Below, one piece after another: positions 61,301-64,000 of a stretch of 64,000 bases of DNA (positions within the stretch are counted from its first letter, which is position 1; each line of letters begins with the position of its first letter). The stretch comes from Strigamia acuminata. Its lineage: Eukaryota; Arthropoda; Chilopoda; Geophilomorpha; Linotaeniidae. The translations under genes and the position numbers were made by a program. The stretch is taken from contig OX442315.1 in the NCBI GenBank assembly GCA_949358305.1, positions 31,584,427 to 31,648,426 on the forward strand, in the 5' to 3' direction. The notes beneath the pieces are model-generated. The model had not been told where the DNA came from, ran no database searches, and worked only from the letters and a program-made list of their open reading frames with translations.

Positions 61301-63808
61301 CTTGATACTAACCTACAATTTCACAAATGAAATTGCCATGCAGGTAAGCCCACAGTTCCATCCTAAGATAAACGAATGATTCATTCACCCTGGAAAAACT
61401 CAACACCGAGTATGACACCATTGACACACTTAAAAAACACGCACAAAACGGTCAACAGAACCCAAATTTCCACCAATTTCCACCAAAATTCGCAACAGAA
61501 TGTCGTTCTCGTCCCACACAGATAGCAAAAAAATCGAAATAAATGAACTAAAAATAAAAACATGACACGATCGAAGAAAAGAAATGAAAATGGCAGGGGA
61601 TGAATGTATAAAATGCAAATACAACTAGACCACGATCTCTTACCTATCTAAATTACAGACAAATACTTCGCCGGTATGGAATTAAAAATATAAACAAACT
61701 ATAGGCCTAAATATGGCAGCTTCTACACAACAGTTGCAAGTAACAACACTAAGGTGGATGCCGTCTATGAGGGAATACGACGCGACGCCCTCCACCATAA
61801 CCCCACCGGAGTTGCTGCACATGCGCACATGACACCTGCATGCCTGTTCCAGGGCCTCAACCCACAGGATGAGTCGATCTATTGATTGACACACGGGGAC
61901 TCGTTAGGAAAATGGGAAAAGGGAGGGCGAAAGCGAGGGGAAGTTTGTCGTCTTGGATCGGCGATGGTGGTGACTCATTTATTGATCAGTTTTTGTTCTT
62001 ATTTTTAGAATAATTATAAAAATAGGGCTGGTAATCTGAGTGGAGGTTGTTCACTCGCCAATAAATTGTGGCGTGTCATGCCAGGGAGATGAAAAGGAGT
62101 TTTTCAGATTGTCAAGCATTCGCATCACGTGGGTTGCGACTTAAAGTGAATGTCGGGTTCTAAAAATGTCTGGCAGTGCCAGTAGGTTCGTGTCTGTTGC
62201 GGCGTTTGGTTCGGTGACCTCGGCGTCAAGATCGATGTGTAAATTGAAAATAAAGGGGAAGAAAAGGAAGAAAAAAATCCATCGGGTGTTGAAAAATTAA
62301 GTTTTTTGTTGTTTTTTTAAGTAATAAATAAAAAATCGAACGATTAAGCATCTCAAACATGACTTTAAAGATTAATTAATGACATTAATGGCGCTAAAAT
62401 CTAAAAAAAAATAAAGAAAAGTCTACAAGGTGGGTGGTTAGTCCTAAAACGTGCTGTAGACGGAAGTTTTAGACGCTTAGGTATGTTTTAAAAACATTTT
62501 TCCTTGTGAAAATCCGAGATTTGTCAATTGCTATAAGTCTACAGTTAAGCAGGAAAGCACAGGGGAAGCACATATCTCAAAGTTCTGCTACAGCGCACAG
62601 ATTGTTTATAAAATTATGATTATCATAAAAACAAAGCTCGGATTACATCAAGTGAGATTTCACACTTTAGTTATTACACCATTATTTATTACTATAAATG
62701 ATAGATAGCTTGTTTCTCAAATAATTCATTTTCGTTTCCATAGAAATCATGAAAAGGCGTTTTTGATGTCGTGAGTGTGTGCTGACGTGACATTTTAAAA
62801 TAATCTAGTAAACTAGCCAATGCATGTAAATATATTTATCTACACCCAAACCCAAACGCAAAGTCCAAAGTGGAAGAAATAAGTAAAAAAAAAAAGTCTA
62901 ATTATTTATCTTCCAAGAAATATATTGAGGTAACTACACATTGGTATCTCAACTCAGCAAATAAATAATAAATTTTGATTTTTCCGCAGTCTGGCAATCA
63001 AATTATACTAAAACGCTCTGTTTTATTGCTTTATATTCCAGATTCCCACACTTTGTCACGGTGGCGCCATCACACGAGCGAAATTATAACCATTGTAATC
63101 GTAATTAATCGTTTTAATGCACATTTCCAGGTGTATATTCAACCTTCGCATTTTACCAACTGGCACAACGGTGTTTTGAATAATTCACAAAAGATAATTA
63201 CAAAAAACAAAATAATTCATATGATTGCACGATAAAACATTAAAAAAAATTATTTATTTTTTGTTTTTCGTTAAATTCTTAATTTTAGCGCCAGAATTAG
63301 TCTCATCTTTAATTGACCTTAATACCATGTCACCATAGCAACCATGGTAGTATGTGATCGAGAATTGAGAAGGAACATTCAGCTGTCACATCCTGGCAAC
63401 TGCTAATTCACTTAACCCTTATTCAATAAGCTAAAAGATATGATATTTAACATCACTCAAGAAAACATTACAAAAGAATCAACTTCTAACTCATGGTTTA
63501 TTCAAAAACCAATTTATCAACTCGGATCATCTTTTGACATTAAAAAGTAAAGAAAACGACACACTAGGGATTATCTTTTCATGTGCTTTTTATCCCACAC
63601 TTTCGTTTTTGTTATTTTTTTTGCATTCCAAAACCGATCTATTCGCCATTTAAAATGATCTAAATTTAGATGGATGAATTCTGTGCCAATTGAATTTCAG
63701 ACTCAAAAGTTACGTAATTTTATTTTTTTTTTAATTTGAAAAGAAAATGTGGTCAGTGAACACTGTCAACTCAAAATTAACCTATTAAATTGGCTAAATT
63801 CTACTTAC
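58390..63808 (-). other. Upstream region of the CRMP long first exon
   Basis: About 5.4 kb. It should include the promoter and 5' UTR of the long isoform. Contents: a foldback element (59521-60863) and a GC-richer patch with CpGs (61740-61960) that could be another promoter. I found no exon with support. Confidence 0.55.
59521..60863. mobile_element. Foldback element with 429-bp inverted arms
   Basis: The left arm (59523-59951) and right arm (60433-60861) are near-perfect reverse complements over 429 bp and enclose a 481-bp unique centre. The outer ends are CTAGTCAAATCC... and ...GGATTTGACTAG, with TA on both sides, consistent with a TA-duplicating (Tc1/mariner-like) foldback transposon. Each arm holds the same 85-codon open frame read inwards, which is a mirror effect of the arms and has no recognised domain. 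No transposase was seen in the centre. Confidence 0.85.
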
Positions 63809-63937
63809 CATTCTGATGTCGTTTGAGGTTAAACTGTTATTTTCCACTAATTTAATTTGATGAGGGTCATCGGTAGCGACTGGCCCATTTACTATTCTGG
63901 CTGCGTCAGCAGCATCCAGTTTCGTTTCTTGCTCGCT
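63809..63937 (-). CDS. Unassigned coding exon, possibly a further CRMP N-terminal exon
   Basis: On the minus strand a 43-codon open frame runs from an ACAG acceptor to a consensus donor ATG|GTAAGT in phase 0. A stronger-looking TTTCAG acceptor lies 15 nt upstream, but that choice puts stops in every frame. The peptide contains DAARIVNGPVATDD and KLVENNSLTSNDIRM. Its NGPV...VEN..LT spacing resembles the end of the long CRMP first exon (NGPVVEEE...MENLTAEPI), so it may be a duplicated, alternatively used N-terminal exon of the same gene with more coding sequence beyond the window. It could equally belong to another minus-strand gene. Confidence 0.35.
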
Positions 63938-64000
63938 CTGTGATCATCATTCTGAAATACAAATTGGATGGAAAGTAGATAAAAATGTTTCGGAACAATA

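Noticed and set aside
61089-61301. Protein-like minus-strand frame ending LNEYIEPLVDKM
   Set aside because: The amino-acid mix looks natural, but the frame is closed by a stop just after the only acceptor-like AG, and no partner exon with fitting phase was found.

Overview
This is a eukaryotic, AT-rich nuclear window. Genes are split by GT-AG introns and carry AATAAA-type polyadenylation signals. The gene set (a TGF-beta type III receptor/betaglycan, CDC7 kinase, WDR46, and a single CRMP/dihydropyrimidinase-related gene) points to an invertebrate deuterostome. The diverged proteins, the small introns (about 60-100 bp) in the housekeeping genes and the many short non-autonomous transposons make a tunicate my best guess. 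That placement is inference, not proof.

Layout. (1) 1-39303, + strand: a betaglycan (TGFBR3-like) gene. I resolved eleven coding exons from 7593 to 39303. The first exon, with the start codon and signal peptide, was not found and lies upstream of 7593 or outside the window. The 5' half is spread over very large introns (16.9, 4.5 and 6.0 kb) filled with MITEs, microsatellites and AT-rich sequence. The ZP half is packed into about 3 kb with small introns. (2) 39304-43892: probable 3' UTR or intergenic DNA with a hAT-type MITE. (3) 43893-45910, - strand: a complete nine-exon CDC7 kinase, tail-to-tail with the receptor gene. (4) 45911-46289: a 379-bp divergent promoter region. (5) 46290-48829, + strand: a complete 13-exon WDR46/UTP7. 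(6) 49428 to at least 58389, - strand: a CRMP (DPYSL) gene with nine common exons and three mutually exclusive candidate first exons, all ending in phase 0. A further conserved-looking exon at 63809-63937 may be a fourth N-terminal exon. The long 5' introns hold a foldback element with 429-bp arms and a cluster of TACCGTATTTTACC-ended elements.

The genes do not form one pathway. WDR46 (ribosome biogenesis) and CDC7 (origin firing) share a promoter region and could be co-expressed in proliferating cells. Betaglycan is a cell-surface TGF-beta co-receptor. CRMP is a cytosolic cytoskeletal adaptor related to dihydropyrimidinase but lacking its catalytic ligands. The most notable results are the tail-to-tail TGFBR3-CDC7 pair, which I recall is also the human arrangement at 1p22; the multi-promoter structure of the CRMP gene; a GC-AG intron and a tandem donor in CRMP; and the MITE copies in opposite orientation around the first betaglycan exons.
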